Source of the DNA: Calvatia gigantea
Lineage: Eukaryota > Basidiomycota > Agaricomycetes > Agaricales > Lycoperdaceae
NCBI GenBank assembly: GCA_025093985.1
Contig: JACAAK010000003.1
Coordinates: 1,860,001-1,924,000, forward strand
Direction: 5' to 3'
Length of the DNA: 64,000 nt
The position numbers and the translations under genes were made by a program. The notes under the pieces were generated by a model. It did no database searches, was not told the DNA's origin, and saw only the letters and a list, made by a program, of their open reading frames with translations. Shown in pieces: positions 22,032 to 36,137 of the stretch. How positions within the stretch are numbered: position 1 is the first letter of the stretch; every line of letters starts with the position of its first letter.

Positions 22032-22603
22032 ATGCGACTTGCCATTCTCCTGTCTCTGGCCCTGGCTACTTTTGCCTCAGCACTTCCGGTATGTCGGGAA
22101 TTTATAACCCAGCTGTAGTACTTATTCACCTCTCAAGGCCGCTGAGCCCGTTGCTGCTGTTGCTGGTAACAGCGACTGGCGACGTGGAAACTCTGACTGG
22201 CGACGCGGAAACTCTGATTGGCGACGCGGAAACTCCGACTGGCGCAGGGGTAACAGTGATTGGAAACGTACGGAAATCGACGAGCGCGGAAATAGTGATT
22301 GGAAACGGTCAGACACCCAAGCTCGTGGCAACTCTGATTGGAGACGATCGGTTGAGGCTCGAGGGAATTCAGATTGGAGAAGAGACACAGCTTCGCCAGA
22401 ACTTGCGCCGCTAGATAGTCGCGGAAACTCTGACTGGAGAAGAGATGAAGTTGATATCCGCGGCGCTGGCAATTCGGACTGGAAACGCATGGCTGAGGAG
22501 GAAGCGCGTGGAAACTCGGATTGGAGAAGGCAGGGATCTGAACAGGTTCGTTTCGCCTGGTTGCTGTTCACCTTGATAACTTCTGACTCTGTTGCAGGCA
22601 TGA
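22032..22603 (+). CDS. Secreted Kex2-processed repeat peptide precursor (eleven GNSDW units)
   Basis: Predicted 156-residue precursor. Exon 1 (22032-22088) encodes a signal peptide, MRLAILLSLALATFASA, with likely cleavage after residue 17. Exon 2 (22138-22545) encodes a short Ala/Pro leader and eleven copies of GNSDW, each followed by RR (eight) or KR (three). Copies 1-5 are back to back; copies 6-11 have acidic spacers of 5-13 residues, all but one ending in a single Arg. A 52-nt intron (22546-22597) then joins G-S-E-Q to A and the stop. If that intron is retained, an open frame runs to about 22713. This layout matches fungal KEP precursors such as alpha-factor, Ustilago Rep1 and dikaritin precursors: cut by Kex2 in the Golgi, trimmed, secreted. 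The core peptide matches none I know; function unknown. Neighbours are PRP17 and MCM3, with no tailoring gene beside it. Confidence 0.88.
22165..22530 (+). repeat. In-frame GNSDW-(R/K)R coding repeat array
   Basis: Eleven units encode the identical pentapeptide GNSDW plus a dibasic pair, at residues 29-33, 36-40, 43-47, 50-54, 57-61, 70-74, 83-87, 95-99, 115-119, 130-134 and 144-148. The DNA has diverged: all four Gly codons, both Asn, both Asp and all six Ser codons are used. The peptide is therefore kept constant while the DNA drifts, which argues for selection on the product rather than recent slippage. The first five units are 21 bp tandem repeats; the others are spaced. Confidence 0.95.
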
Positions 22604-23387
22604 GTTATCCTTTGAATTGCTGCTTCCCCTGCCCCGTTCAGTATCATGACATGAACCCTTTCCCAAAATTCTTGCGGTTTATTTATTGTCTGTTCGGTTT
22701 TGTCCTCACTTGAGTACATAGTGACCGTTTTAAGTTATAAACCCCGCCCTTAACAAAGTCGTTGGAGGTTTTGTGGCGAGCTCACATCGTCATTAAGCGA
22801 TTATTCCCTTTTATCGGCCAGTCTCCGCGTCGTTATCAGAAATATGGGAACCCTGTCGGAACAAAGATAAAGAAGCTGAGAGAAGAGTCAAACCAGCGGT
22901 TAAAAAACAAGGGATGACCTACACATTTACCCTAAAACCCGGGTGTTGGGGAAGAGAAAGTGGTCTCACGCCCGTAAGTAAATAGAAGCGGACTCACGAT
23001 CTATAATGGATAGTTCTCAGGACCATTATTTATAGACGATGTGGGGATCGTCCGTGCTACTTATGTAACAGTAAAAACAGGAGACCCGAGTGGGAACTCC
23101 CAGGCAACGTCAACACTTGCTCCGGGCGGCCAGTGGAACGAAATGACAACTGCGCAGAATTCCATTCTCAAAATGTTCTCAAAATGGAAGCTCGTTATGT
23201 GCCCTGACCGGCGACTGCTGATAGTCTGCTAATGCACAAGTATGATTGACTACTTATTTGGCTGTAATGATAGTTGTTGACGCGTTAATGAGGACGCGGT
23301 CAACGTGACCTGATTGATCCCTCTCCTCGCCTTCTCGTCTTCTCCTCGTCTCTGGCTGGCTTTCCAGCCCGTTTCCCGCCTCTTATC
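22604..23387. other. Intergenic region between repeat-peptide gene and MCM3
   Basis: No gene is supported. It includes the 3' flank of the peptide gene and the MCM3 promoter, which becomes pyrimidine-rich (CCTCTCCTCGCCTTCTCGTC) before the MCM3 ATG. Confidence 0.55.
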
Positions 23388-26117
<2,730 letters not shown>

Positions 26118-28674
26118 TGCACCTAGACCGTACGTTCTGCTAGATGTCGTCGGGCCTCTCTATACTCGCGCCCATTATCTATAATGTTGTCGCTCTTATT
26201 CCGTTGTTGCAATGTATGTATTATACCCTCGGTCTGACCCCTGGAACAGATATCCGAAACAATGATGGTTTCAAATCCGAGCAGAGCTCCCGATTTACGA
26301 TTCTAGGCCGCTGTCCCTATAAAATTTCATCCGTATATAAGAAAAAGTCCGCTGTACGGTTGAAAATGCCCAACACCTAGTCCAAGAAACACCACCGGTT
26401 TATAGATGCAAATTTTGCTTTCTTTCCCTGATTCATATTGATTCCCGAGCCTGTTGAGACCTTGGACGTGGCACGGAGTCGCTCCTGGCAGATTCTTTGA
26501 AAAATTTCCAAGGTCAAGTCTTTCTGCTTGCCCCACAGAACGATGACTTGTAAATTTCGCACCCCCTGTCACAACACGGCGCCACCCAGATTTTTCACCC
26601 CAGGTGGTCCTACTTTTGCTTGATGCACAGGACAATATACAGTGTCCTCTTCTAGGGGTATCATGCCAGCCAGACTGACAAAGGTGTACCCTTGGTTAAG
26701 TCCGCAACACCAATCACCGTTCAAACTGCCTTCACCTCCATTGCGATCGCGAAGCACATGAATGTCATTGGCACAAATGACACGCCTCTCACTAGGACAG
26801 TCATTGGCGCAGATGTGGGCCGACCCTATCATGATCGCTGATTGACTATGCCCTGCGGGACAAGAACATTGAGAGGGGTGTTTTCAAAAATTAGGGCCGA
26901 TAGCCCAGCGTTTGACTGGTCGGTTGCGTGCTGAAGTATTCCCCGGTCGGAGAAAGGGAATGCATGGGACAGCCACTCTGGACCGGCACAGTGGATCCTT
27001 TCAAGCTTGGAAGATAGGGAAGATGTGGTTCGCTATCCCGTGGTATCGTCGACAGTTACGGACGCCATCGACAAACCGGTGGGCATTGGGTGGCGAATCG
27101 CATGAAACACGTAAAATCGCTTCTACGTGAAACACCGAAACCAAGCCAATCAAGCAAAAATCGCCCCCATGCGTGGATGCACTGCAACGAGACACTCCGA
27201 GGATATTCTGGCAGAGACTTCTGACCATAGGTGCGGACATGCGGCCATGACCATTTATTAATCCCAACCTATAGATGACGGAAAATACGATCACCTTGAC
27301 TTTATTCCAGAAATTCTAAGGGAGCAGAACATCCGATGATCTCGTTCCGACGGAGGTGGGGTGGTGGGAACTGATCAACGAGCCAGACAGAAAGTGGTGA
27401 CAGTGCATCAGATAGGAGAACTCTTTTTGATTGGATTCCGTAGAGAAATCTGTTTCCGATGCGTACCAAATTAAAAGGGAGGGGAAAGAGATAGGAGAAA
27501 TTGACATACCCCCGGGACCAAATCTCTAGCAACAGATGAGTAAGTCGCAGAACAAAATTCATGACTAGGCTTCGCTCGACTGTATCAAACCAATAACGAT
27601 GCCAACACGCTGTGCCATGGCGTAAACCATCTGTCTGTGCATCTGTACATAATACGTTCGGTGAACTAGGCGGGGGTCAGGGGCATGTCGGCTGGAAATT
27701 CTGGTGCGTGGGTCATGAAAGAGATAATGCGTATTCTGGTTGGTTTTTTCCCCAGCCAGCCGGCGTTATCATACTGGACTGCGTCCCAGGAAAAAGCCGA
27801 CTTTCTTGCACATCAACGGTATGCGGAGCGGCCGGCTATACTGTAGGATTTAATTGGCGAAGGTAAGCGACTGAGCGCCTTGGGCGGTCGTAGCACATTG
27901 TCATCGGGGTAAGTGGGACGTTCGAATACAGGCACAGCGTCCGTTGATCTCAAATTCGACACGTTCGCCCATTCCGACTAGCCACGTATTTTCGCTCAGT
28001 GGCCACTCCCTTGATGTAAGACTGCGCTATTGTACGTTGACACGCATCTGATGCTTCGCGAACGTTCGTCGAAGTGATTCATTCCGGGCAGTGAAACTGA
28101 TGTCCACACTCAATACACGTTAAGACCCGTAAAGGTATGTTTGTGCGACGCCGAACTACAAGGTTAGCTCGAGTTAACACAACGGCAATAATTCTAGCGG
28201 CGACCTGGACGTGTCAGCGAGGTGCCGATGCATCATTTCTGTTTGTTTGGCTGGTGGCGGTGGAAGAATGAAAGATATTCCACGCTGGAGATAAGAAGAT
28301 AAAACCGCCTTACCCAGCCGGCTCGTAGATAAGGCAACAAAGAAAAAACTAAAGAGGACGTCGACGTGGGGGCAGGATGTTGGGTGCCGTCACAACAGAT
28401 AATGCCACAACTTACCAGCCTAAGTGTCTGCACCTACCTATTTACGACCGGTAGAAAACAGGAGAAGTGTGTAATCGGGGAGCGGATTGGTAATTAGCAG
28501 GATATAGCCACTGACGCGCCACGATGTGGGCTTGCAATAGTACAAAAGGGTGTCATCGATAACCAACAATTCGCTCCCCGGCATCAATCCAACCTCTCTA
28601 CCTCCGCTTTATTGCGCCTTTAAAAAGTCTTTTGCTGTTTATATCCTCCCCCATCTCTCTCCTCTACATCCACC
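26118..28674. other. Long intergenic region, MCM3 to pyruvate kinase
   Basis: About 2.56 kb, the largest stretch without a gene. Open frames on both strands are short and unlike known proteins. No tRNA, transposase or terminal repeats were seen. The last 150 bp form the pyruvate kinase promoter. Confidence 0.5.
28619..28670 (+). promoter_or_regulatory. Core promoter of pyruvate kinase: TATA-like box and CT tract
   Basis: TTTAAAAAG at 28619-28627 lies about 50 bp before the ATG, and a pyrimidine-rich stretch (28644-28670) lies between. This TATA plus CT-block arrangement is typical of strongly expressed fungal glycolytic genes. Confidence 0.5.
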
Positions 28675-30860
28675 ATGTATCCCGTCGACGGAGTCCGTTC
28701 TCAGCTCGAATGGAATTCTAACCTCAATGTCTCTGATGCTCCCGTCCCTACTGAAAACACTAAATACCTTCGCAAGGTTATTTTTCATCCGACGCGTTTC
28801 TCTCTTTACTTGTTGCTTATGACGGCTATTTAGACCTCTATCATCGCGACCATCGGTAACAATTATCAGCTTTTGTCGATTTGTGCGCCCGCTCAACATG
28901 AACAGGTCCCAAGGTCAATAGCGCTGTTAAGCTCGCCGAGCTTCGTCGCGCCGGTGTTAACATTGGTTCATATTCTCCGCGCAACTAAGATGGGGCTCCT
29001 GATCAATTCCCGTTGTAGTCCGCATGAACTTTTCGCATGGGTCGTATGAGTATCACCAGAGCGTTATCGATAACACCAGGGCAATGCTCAAAGGTATTCT
29101 AGTCTTTTTTATTTTTGACCGCTGCCTTTACTTCCTGTCTTCCTAGCTGACCCACAAGGGCGCCCCGTCGCCATCGCTCTGGATACTGTCAGTATATCCA
29201 TGGCTTTTCCCCATAATTTAGCCAATTATCATCTAATTACAGAAAGGCCCCGAGATCCGCACAGGTGTGACCAGGGACCTGAAAGATGTAAGTCACTAAT
29301 CTTTGGGGTAACCATAATTGTCTCATCTTTTTGACCAGTTTCCCATCACCGCTGGCCATGAATTCATCGTCACCACCGATCCAAAGTACAGCGAAGCTTC
29401 CGATGACCATTATATGTATGTGGACTATGTAGGTGTCGCCTTCCTCCTTTGTTTTGTTAGGTGGTGCTGACACTGCCTAGGCCAATCTTCCTAGGGTTAC
29501 CGCACCTGGCAAGTTGATATTTGTGGATGACGGTGAGCATCCCAGGCCCCTCAGTCAAGGGGGGATTGACTGATTTTATCACGCATGCCTAGGTATCCTT
29601 TCCCTTCTTGTCCTTTCCGCCGGCGGTACCAACGTCCATGTCCGTGCTGTGAACAACGGCAACATCTCCTCCCGCAAGGGTGTCAACTTGCCAAAGACCG
29701 ACGTTGATCTCCCTGCCCTATCCGAGAAGGACAAAGCTGACTTGCAGTTCGGTGTCCGAAATGGCGTTGACATGATCTTTGCGTCGTTTATCCGCCGTGG
29801 AGATGACGTCAAGCAGATCCGTGAAGTTCTTGGTGCTGATGGCGCAAGTATCAAAATCATCGTCAAAATCGAAAATGAACAAGGCGTTGCCAATTTCGAT
29901 GAAATCCTCAAAGAGTGCGATGGCGTCATGGTCGCCCGCGGTGACCTGGGCATTGAAATTCCCGCAAGTCAAGTGTTCCTTGCTCAAAAGATGATGATTG
30001 CCAAGTGCAACATCTCTGGCAAGCCTGTCATCGTTGCAACACAGATGCTCGAATCCATGACAGTGGGTAGAGTTGCTATTCTTTCCTATTCTCCTATCTG
30101 AAATGGTTGCAGTACAATCCTCGTCCTACTCGTGCGGAAGTTAGCGATGTTGCCAATGCTGTCCTTGATGGCGCTGATTGTGTGATGTTGTCTGGTGAGA
30201 CCGCCAAAGGAGCCTATCCCATCCAATCTGGTACGTTCCCCAACGCAACAACAGTGCTTTTTACCGCCCTCTGATGGCGGACTAGTTTTGATGATGGCCG
30301 AGACGTGCTTGCTCGCGGAATCAGCGATTTGCTACCCGCCTTTGTACGATGATTTGCGCGGCATCCAACCTCGCCCTACCGAGACTGCGGAGACTGTCGC
30401 TATTGCCGCCGTTGCCGCTGCTTCTGAACAGAACGCCAGTGCGATCCTTGTTCTCTCGACAAGTGGAAACACCGCTCGTCTCGTTTCTAAGTATCGCCCC
30501 AAGATCCCCATCATTACTGGTCAGTTTATTTTCCTCCGGTAAGCCACCTTGCTGAAACTTTTTCGTGCAGTCACCCGCAACGAGCAAACTGCAAGGCAGA
30601 TCCATTTACACCGCGGCTGCTACCCATTCTGGTATCCTGAACCCCGTGGGGTCCAGACCCATCAGTGGCAGACTGACGTTGATAACCGCATCCGCTTTGG
30701 TCTTCGCAACGCCCTGAACCTCAAGATCATTACGCCTGGTACGACGATCATCGCTGTGCAAGGCTGGAAAGGAGGTCTTGGCCACACCAACACCCTCCGC
30801 ATCTTGTCTGTCCCTACTGATCCGGCTGACCTTGAAATCCAGCCTCTTGGTGCCCTTTAA
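28675..30860 (+). CDS. Pyruvate kinase
   Basis: Converts phosphoenolpyruvate and ADP to pyruvate and ATP, the last step of glycolysis; cytosolic. Motifs in order: [62 protein letters not shown] and [12 protein letters not shown]. These cover the substrate, K+ and Mg2+ sites. The C-terminal domain ends [14 protein letters not shown] and stops after P-L-G-A-L. About ten or eleven exons, the first five very short. The start at 28675 ([10 protein letters not shown]) is the first ATG after the CT tract. About 530 residues, full length. Confidence 0.96.
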
Positions 30861-31207
30861 AATCGCATGGTAACGTAGAACGTGTAATGAGATGGCATGT
30901 GAAGACTTGTTAATATACTTTGCATTTCAATTTTCTACTGTGGCAGCGTTAAGCGTTGAGCGCTGAGCTGTGATAGATTGATGCATCGATGACGACTATA
31001 GTAACTTATGTTGGAGTTCTGGAGTAGTTCTTGTCGCATCAATCAAATATTCCAACTTTGGCAATCAAATATGTACTCTTCTCACGCACCGAATTGTTGG
31101 TTCACTCTTAACACCAACACCGACTCTTCATTCCCAGACTTCAAGCAGCCCAAGTGGTCTCAAGCTGGGACTTCTGCGACCACCCATTCGAAAACGGCCG
31201 CGCTGGC
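30861..31207. other. Intergenic region, pyruvate kinase to GT32-like gene
   Basis: About 350 bp of 3' flank and promoter. The open frame of the next gene extends upstream of 31208, but with no ATG before that point, only a GTG. Confidence 0.6.
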
Positions 31208-33729
31208 ATGCCGTCTTTTTCTACTTATCTCCCTCGTCGGAGTCGTATCCACCGAGCTCGTCTCTCAATCAGCAACAGTCTTCCAACCTACGCCAATGGT
31301 TCTTCTGCAGTCCAGGAGAAACTCGCGTTACACAACCAACTCACGCCATGGTGGTTACGACTCAGGATAACCATTCCATTTCTTCGCACATGCCGCCTAC
31401 GGATATTCGTGCTAAACCCTAGAAAGGTTCACGATTATGCCACGACACGATTTGGTAGGAAGAGGGGATGTTCAATGTTAGTCGTATTGACGTTGTTGGC
31501 TTTCTTCTTTGTGTTTGCATTGGCAAGGAGGTTTGGAACACATGCAAAACAATGGCCACTTGTGAAGGATACAAGAACGCTGGTTTATGGACGGGAGGAT
31601 CTACAGAGGATCTGGAAATGGGAGGTTGCAAGTGGACATTATCCGAGCAGGAAAGGGAGTGCGTCTTTTTCGTTGCCTTCTTGCATGCGATGTCTGCTTA
31701 AACTACTCCTGCTGTTTAGTTCCTGAGCAAATCAGACTGAAGGAAGCGCTCGTAAATCCGGCGCTTCCACCAAGGAAAATGGTGATCCCTTCACCATTGA
31801 CGGGGGATGCTAGTCAATATGTGACAACGACCGAGGGACATGGACCGGAACGAATCTATTTGGATATTCAGAGTCGACCGCCTAATGTTGCATACCCTCC
31901 TCGACCTGTTGCGGGAAGTGTTGCAGACTTGGATATCGTCATGGAACATTGTGACTATTCGAAGAAAAAGGTGCGTAATTGCAATTGCTAGAACTCCAGT
32001 TTCTTGTGTTTATTGACAAGGCGGGGTTAGTTTGTCAGAGACTGCTTAGAGGTTCTGCGCGTAGGCGCAGGACTGGACAATGGCAAGCGGTTGCGAAGGG
32101 GAAAACTAGACGACTGGAAATACATTTACGTTGAGAAAGTGGACAACTCGACGACTCATCAAATATTTCGGCGACACGCGGTGGACGAGGACGATCCTTC
32201 CAATACCGCCATGGCACAGCGGGATTCACCGGTCCAATTCCAGGACGACTCTGATCCAGACTCAGGTCTGTACAAACGGCGTGGTGTCGAGCAAGAACAA
32301 CCCCCAATTAGTTTACCACCTCCCGTGGAATACAAAACCTATGCTTCACTCCCCCATCCATGCGACCCGGAGAATCCGCGGTTATTCCATATGTTCTGGA
32401 CAGGTCCCTTTACGGATAAACCCTACCTTGCGATTCTAAGTTTCCTCTTCACTCAAAATACTGGGTTACACATGAAACAGTGGCCCGAGAACGCCGCATG
32501 CAGACCAAAATTTTGGATGTGGATTAATCCCGGACCTGCAGCAGCGGTACCGAATCCGAACGCGGTGAAGGACATGTTCAATGAACTTAAATCAAACCCT
32601 TGGGCTTCCCCCTTTTTGCATCCGAGGTTCCGGGATATCGTGGAATTTAAGTTATGGAACACGACGGAGCAATTGGACGCAGTCCCAGAGCTGAGGCATG
32701 AATGGCGTTCGAGGGATTTGTTTTATTCGGGCGGTAACGTTATCAATGTCAACAAGAACAAGGCCCCGTCGATTTTCAAGAGGGATGAAAATGCAACAGA
32801 GACGGGGTTCATGGCAAAGGACGAATTGGTGAACCGTACAGGATCGAAGTCCGCTTCGTCATACGACAGACTCTCTGTCATCCTCTCGGACATGGCGCGG
32901 TTCATCCTGTGCCACCGGTTCGGTGGCGTGTACCTTGATGCAGACACTATTTTCCTCCGAGACTGGGAAGAGTTATGGGGCTGGAAAGGGGCATTTGCAT
33001 ATCGTTGGTCTCGAATTCCAAGGTACAACACGGCGGTCTTAAAGCTAAATAAGAATTCGGCGCTAGGCAAGTTCTTGTTTAGAACTGCGCTGAAGAATAA
33101 CTTGGACTTCCATCCGATGACTGTCTCAGTATACGCACGGGAGGCGCACCTAGAGGGTTTATTGCTGAGATTACCGGATGCACTATTTGATTCGGCGTGG
33201 CTGAACACGGAGAGCTATCAATTGTCGAGGCCGCCGCAGCCATTCTTTACCAAGTGAGGAAATAACAACATTGCATGTTCCATTATTGACTTAATATTCT
33301 TTCTTTAGTTTTGAACACTTCTTCAATACCCCTGTGACGGAGAGTGCTGCTCCACAGGTACTTGGATTCGAAGGTTTCTTCAGGGGAGCATATTCGTACC
33401 ACTTCCATAATTTTTGGTACGTTATGAAACCGTTCCAGGCCTCCTTTTTTTTGTTCACAGCATTTCTCAGGTGGAAACCCTTTGACCCTGCACGCAACTG
33501 GCCTGATCTAGGATCACGCTTTAAAGTTGGCGAGCAGGCAGCTCGTGCAGCGTTGAAGACAGTGAGTAAAGATGGACAACCTTCCAATGCAAACGTTCTG
33601 GAGGAGGAAGACGGTAGCATAGAGCAGGATAGACGGGATCTGGACTGGGCAACGGTGTTGAAACGGACGTTTGAGTCATATCTCCGTGAAGAACGGCCTA
33701 ACATGTATGGGGAGTGGTTAGTGTGGTGA
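31208..33729 (+). CDS. Type II membrane glycosyltransferase with DXD motif (GT32-like)
   Basis: A large protein of about 780 residues. The first in-frame ATG (31208) gives MPSFSTYLPRRSRIHRARLS. A basic N-terminal region precedes one membrane segment (M-L-V-V-L-T-L-L-A-F-F-F-V-F-A-L-A), which fits a Golgi type II anchor. The catalytic region has RLFHMFWTGPFTDKPYLAIL, the typical GT32 opening, and later M-A-R-F-I-L-C-H-R-F-G-G-V-Y-L-D-A-D-T-I-F with the DXD metal/sugar-nucleotide motif. GT32 enzymes such as Och1 and Sur1 transfer mannose or galactose to glycans or sphingolipids; the substrate here is unknown. Four exons; introns near 31660, 31970 and 33256. Ends Y-G-E-W-L-V-W. No frame break seen. 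Confidence 0.87.
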
Positions 33730-34068
33730 CCTGTGGTTTCTACTTTATTTCGCATAATTGTTCCCTCCCTTACTTTCCGTTATTCTGGTTTGGGATGGAC
33801 AGGGCCCTGGTCTCTTTTATCGTCACGGATTTTATTTGGTTTCACGATTGTATTAGAATATCTAGTTACTGACGTACGTAGAGTACGTTAACCCATATGA
33901 TCCTAATGACCTCTTAATTGGTTTCGATATTATCACCTCGTGTACAAGCTCATCACTCCAGCACCAGTACCCCTTGTAATTGGAAGAAACGATTAGATTT
34001 GTGTTCCAAGGAAGGGTATATTATAAACGGTTTGAATCCGCTAAACAGTCGGTTGATTACATGTGGGA
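33730..34068. other. Intergenic region between convergent GT32-like and RPE genes
   Basis: Two 3' flanks; no gene seen. Confidence 0.6.
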
Positions 34069-35191
34069 TCAGTCTATGGATTTTCCGGTCGTACCATTCG
34101 CCCCCTCTGCGGCAAACTTTGCTTGGGCAGTGTTTACTGCGGACTTTAGTGTGGCAATGACTTCCTCCGGATTTTCCGCGCCGAATATGGCGGTACCAGC
34201 GACAATAACGTTGCTTCCTGAGGGCGTAAAGGGCTTTGAGCACGGGAGAAGAGGGAAAATGAAAAGACAGAGAAACGCACCCGCGTCTGCACAACGATCA
34301 ATCGTCTTGGGACCGACACCGCCATCTACCTCGATGTCCTTGTTGGGGAAACGCGCGCGGAGTTCGGACACCTTAGGGAGACACCGCTCCAAGAACTTTT
34401 GTCCGCCACGACCTAAAAATAGATCGGAGGCGTCAGTGGATGCCGACAAATGTATGGGAGGTGTGTTGGGGACCGGACGAACCTGGATAGACAGTCATGA
34501 CGAGTAGCATGTCAGCGGCCGCACTAATTTCGTCCGTGATGGCGGTCGCTGGTGTATCGGGAGAGATGGCTATCCCGGCTTTCATGCCGCGTTTGTGGAT
34601 GGCGTGGATGAGTGATAATGGATCGGCTATATTTCAAAGGGCGTTGATATATATCTTGTGGGACCATGTTTTAAGAACTTACAAGTTGCTTCATAATGGA
34701 AACAGTAAAGGGCACCTCCTGCGTTTGCAATGTCGTCGACCCACTAATGCCCAATTGAGCCTGCAGCATAATTTTAAAGAGTGTTGTAATACCTTTTCTG
34801 GTTCAGATACCATCATATGACAGTCCATGAAAATGTTTGGTACGCTTTTGTGAACGCATTCGAGAATGGGTGCGCCTGGGGGTAGAGTTGTCGGCTGTTC
34901 ATGTTTGCATGCAGGGTCGATCGATCAAGAAGAAAAACTGACCAATGGTGATATTTGGTACGAAATGGCTAGTGAATAAACATCAATGGAGTGTGAAGAC
35001 ACATAGAAGTGATTTAGTCACCCGTCCATGACGTCTAGTTGTAAAAAATGAGCAAAATGACAGGGCTAGGCAGGTTGTAGCGTACCCATGTGGAGCCATT
35101 CAGCGCCTCCTTTCATCATACGTTTGCATTCTGCTGTGAGTTGACCAAAGTCTGAGGCTAGGACGGAGGGGGCGATGATTGCGCGTGGCAT
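34069..35191 (-). CDS. RPE1: Ribulose-phosphate 3-epimerase
   Basis: Interconverts ribulose-5-phosphate and xylulose-5-phosphate in the non-oxidative pentose phosphate pathway; cytosolic TIM barrel. The start at 35191 gives [20 protein letters not shown], the conserved first strand, followed by G-G-A-E-W-L-H-M. A middle exon gives [20 protein letters not shown] and A-D-M-L-L-V-M-T-V. Across a splice comes Y-P-G-R-G-G-Q-K-F, the phosphate-binding loop, where most family members have P-G-F-G-G-Q. Then [12 protein letters not shown] and [12 protein letters not shown]. Several introns separate these blocks; borders in 34620-35090 were not all placed. The C-terminal tail after L-K-S-A-V is longer than in yeast. 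Diverges from a secreted-protein gene with 227 bp between. Confidence 0.93.
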
Positions 35192-35343
35192 TCTGGGGAT
35201 CGGAAGGATGTTGACATTGAGCGACGCGTTCCATTAATACTTCCATTCAACTTACGTAATTCAGCTCCAACGCCGTTGCAACTTCGCCCTGCGAAATTAC
35301 ACCGCCTCTTTACAACTGTTGCGCCGCAGCCCCTGCACTTGCG

Positions 35344-35351
35344 TATATATA
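35344..35351 (+). promoter_or_regulatory. TATA box of small secreted-protein gene
   Basis: TATATATA, inside the palindromic GCGTATATATACGC, lies about 70 bp before the ATG at 35419 and is followed by a CT-rich leader. This points to a TATA-driven gene, unlike the epimerase facing the other way. Confidence 0.6.
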
Positions 35352-35418
35352 CGCACACCACACCGACCCCTCCTTTCTACTTCATTCGTTCCCTCCTTTC
35401 GTAGTCTGATATTTCGCC

Positions 35419-36137
35419 ATGTACCCCAAGTTCTTCGTCGCTGCCCTTCTCGCCTTTGTTGTTCCGTTCGCTGCAGCCTCGCCCAATCCCGTACCCACAC
35501 CGGTTGCCGAGGAGCAACAATTGCAGGTTCGCCAAGGTCGTAAGTTAGCGCGTCCGTCCGATATCGAGATTGACGATTGCTGACACCATACACACAGCTA
35601 GTGACGTTTTTAATTCTCTCACCAGTGCTGCTGCCTCAGCTATCACGGGCGATGGTACGATCCCTTCGGCCTCCGGTCCTATGGAATTCTAAATATCATT
35701 CTAGGTGGTTCAATCCTTTCCCAAGCCACTTCTGTGCTCGGAAGTGCGGGTTCTGAGGTCACCAGTTTCGCCGGTAGTGTGGGGAGCCAGGTGACAAGTG
35801 CAGCGGGTGGTGTCTTCACCACCGTAACTTGTACGCTGATTCCTATACCATCTGTTCTGATCGCGTGATTGCTAATAACATACATACTACAGCGGTTGGT
35901 GGTCAGGCATTGACCGTCGTCACTAGTGTCGGCGGACAGGGTCTTACCCTCGCGGGCTCTGGTGCCGGTGTTGCGACCTCTGCCTTCGGTTCCCTCTATA
36001 CCGTTGCCACGGCTGCCGCACAAAACAGCAATAACGCTGCACTAGGCTTGCACGCTGTGGGGCTATCATCGCCTGCCGTTGTCGGCTTGGTAACTGTCAT
36101 GGGCAGTGCATTGCTCGGCGCTGTTATTACCCTCTAA
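35419..36137 (+). CDS. Small secreted, probably GPI-anchored, Ala/Ser/Gly-rich protein
   Basis: About 180 residues in four exons. The N-terminus MYPKFFVAALLAFVVPFAAA is a signal peptide, with cleavage likely near A-A-S-P. A short Pro-rich pro-region (S-P-N-P-V-P-T-P-V-A-E-E) follows, then repeats of small residues: A-T-S-V-L-G-S-A-G, A-G-S-V-G-S-Q-V-T-S-A-A-G-G and V-V-T-S-V-G-G-Q-G. The C-terminus is hydrophobic and ends A-L-L-G-A-V-I-T-L, preceded by small residues (L-S-S-P-A), which fits a GPI-attachment signal. No cysteines were noticed in the mature part, so it is not a hydrophobin. Wall or surface role is inferred; no named family recognised. Confidence 0.75.

Noticed and set aside
22122..22601. 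Long minus-strand open frame across the repeat array with L-Q-S-E-F-P-R repeats
   Set aside because: It is the antisense shadow of the GNSDW array. It lacks a signal peptide, and the plus strand has signal peptide, splice sites, TATA box and codon drift consistent with coding.
27880..27960. Possible tRNA B-box (GTTCGAATAC)
   Set aside because: No matching A-box, acceptor stem or cloverleaf arms around it.
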